DNA from: an uncultured Eubacteriales bacterium
Lineage (GTDB): Bacteria; Bacillota; Clostridia; Oscillospirales; Acutalibacteraceae
NCBI GenBank assembly: GCA_900319615.1
Contig: ONPE01000053.1
Coordinates: 1 to 8,456, forward strand
DNA length: 8,456 bases
Direction: 5' to 3'
Made by a program: the position numbers and the translations under genes. The notes beneath the pieces are model-generated. The model was not told the DNA's origin. It saw nothing but the letters and a program-made list of their open reading frames with translations, and did not search any database. Of the stretch, positions 8,161 through 8,456 are shown in pieces (position 1 is the first letter of the stretch; each line of letters begins with the position of its first letter).

Positions 8161-8456
8161 AGCGATATCGTGTCTATATACCCCGTACACAGCACGTAAG
8201 CGTCGGAGCCTGTGTACAGCACGACGGTGTGGGGGTCGGAGCGAAGCGACTTGGTGGAGTAATGCTTGCCGTCCTTGGAATACAGCATGACGTCGTCGTT
8301 GGTCAGCAGGGCTACCCTGCCCTTGTGGGTGGAAAGGTCGATGATCTTGTCGTCGACCGAGAAGCTCCTGTCATCCTTACCGGCCTCACGCCTGAAACCA
8401 CTTACGAAGCCAAGGTGCAAGGCAACTGCGGCGACGACGGTTTGAGCCTTGAGACC
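8157..8456 (-). CDS. Partial beta-propeller-like protein, C-terminal end only
   Basis: The frame is open from the right edge of the window to TGA at 8159-8157, leaving 99 residues; the N-terminus lies outside. The visible part repeats short strand-turn-strand units (KIIDLSTHKGRVALLTNDD, VMLYSKDGKHYSTKSL, HTVVLYTGSDAYVLCTGYID), like the last blades of a PQQ/WD-type propeller. From memory, DUF5711-type propeller proteins with an N-terminal membrane anchor often sit directly before cvpA in Clostridia, and this could be one; the fragment alone cannot prove it. The 4-nt overlap with the CvpA gene shows that the two are co-expressed. A TTG at 8420 is in frame but is not the true start. Confidence 0.75.
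   Translation of the reverse strand, partial: GLKAQTVVAAVALHLGFVSGFRREAGKDDRSFSVDDKIIDLSTHKGRVALLTNDDVMLYSKDGKHYSTKSLRSDPHTVVLYTGSDAYVLCTGYIDTISL

Overview
The window looks like a chromosomal segment from a Clostridia-class Firmicute, most likely a Ruminococcus-type gut bacterium. The clues are a dockerin-like module ending a partial secreted protein, strong AGGAG-type ribosome binding sites, a ClpE-type ATPase with an N-terminal zinc finger, tightly packed minus-strand operons, and a GTCATTGCGA...GGCAATCTC interspersed repeat of a kind I remember as common in this group. The genus assignment is inference. Only the first gene is on the plus strand.

Layout. Bases 2-712 (+) hold the 3' part of a beta-propeller-like protein with a C-terminal dockerin pair. 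Bases 713-994 are intergenic: they hold a composite repeat in which one copy appears nested inside another (805-902), then a strong hairpin terminator (920-949) shared by converging genes. Bases 995-2515 (-) are a two-gene operon: a SecB-like chaperone (2120-2515), followed 27 nt later by a single-span membrane protein (995-2092) with a long acidic coiled N-terminus and two lipocalin-like external domains. This operon has a clear sigma-A-type promoter (2633-2661) and a structured leader. Bases 2696-4147 (-) encode a CrtI/retinol-saturase-type FAD oxidoreductase. A tRNA-Gln(UUG) gene (4265-4339, -) with its own promoter and terminator lies upstream of it.

Bases 4487-8456 (-) form one tight operon, read right to left: a partial beta-propeller-like protein (cut by the window end), a CvpA-family membrane protein (ATGA overlap), a CDP-alcohol phosphatidyltransferase (17 nt gap) and a ClpE-like AAA+ unfoldase (12 nt gap). 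It mixes envelope and phospholipid functions with protein quality control. Its promoter lies outside the window, and no CtsR-type operator is visible before the clp gene.

I see no CRISPR array, prophage, transposase or toxin-antitoxin pair. Nothing here is clearly a new defence or mobile system. The least explained parts are the SecB-like/coiled membrane protein pair, the Met-rich linker of the ClpE-like protein, and the nested repeat.
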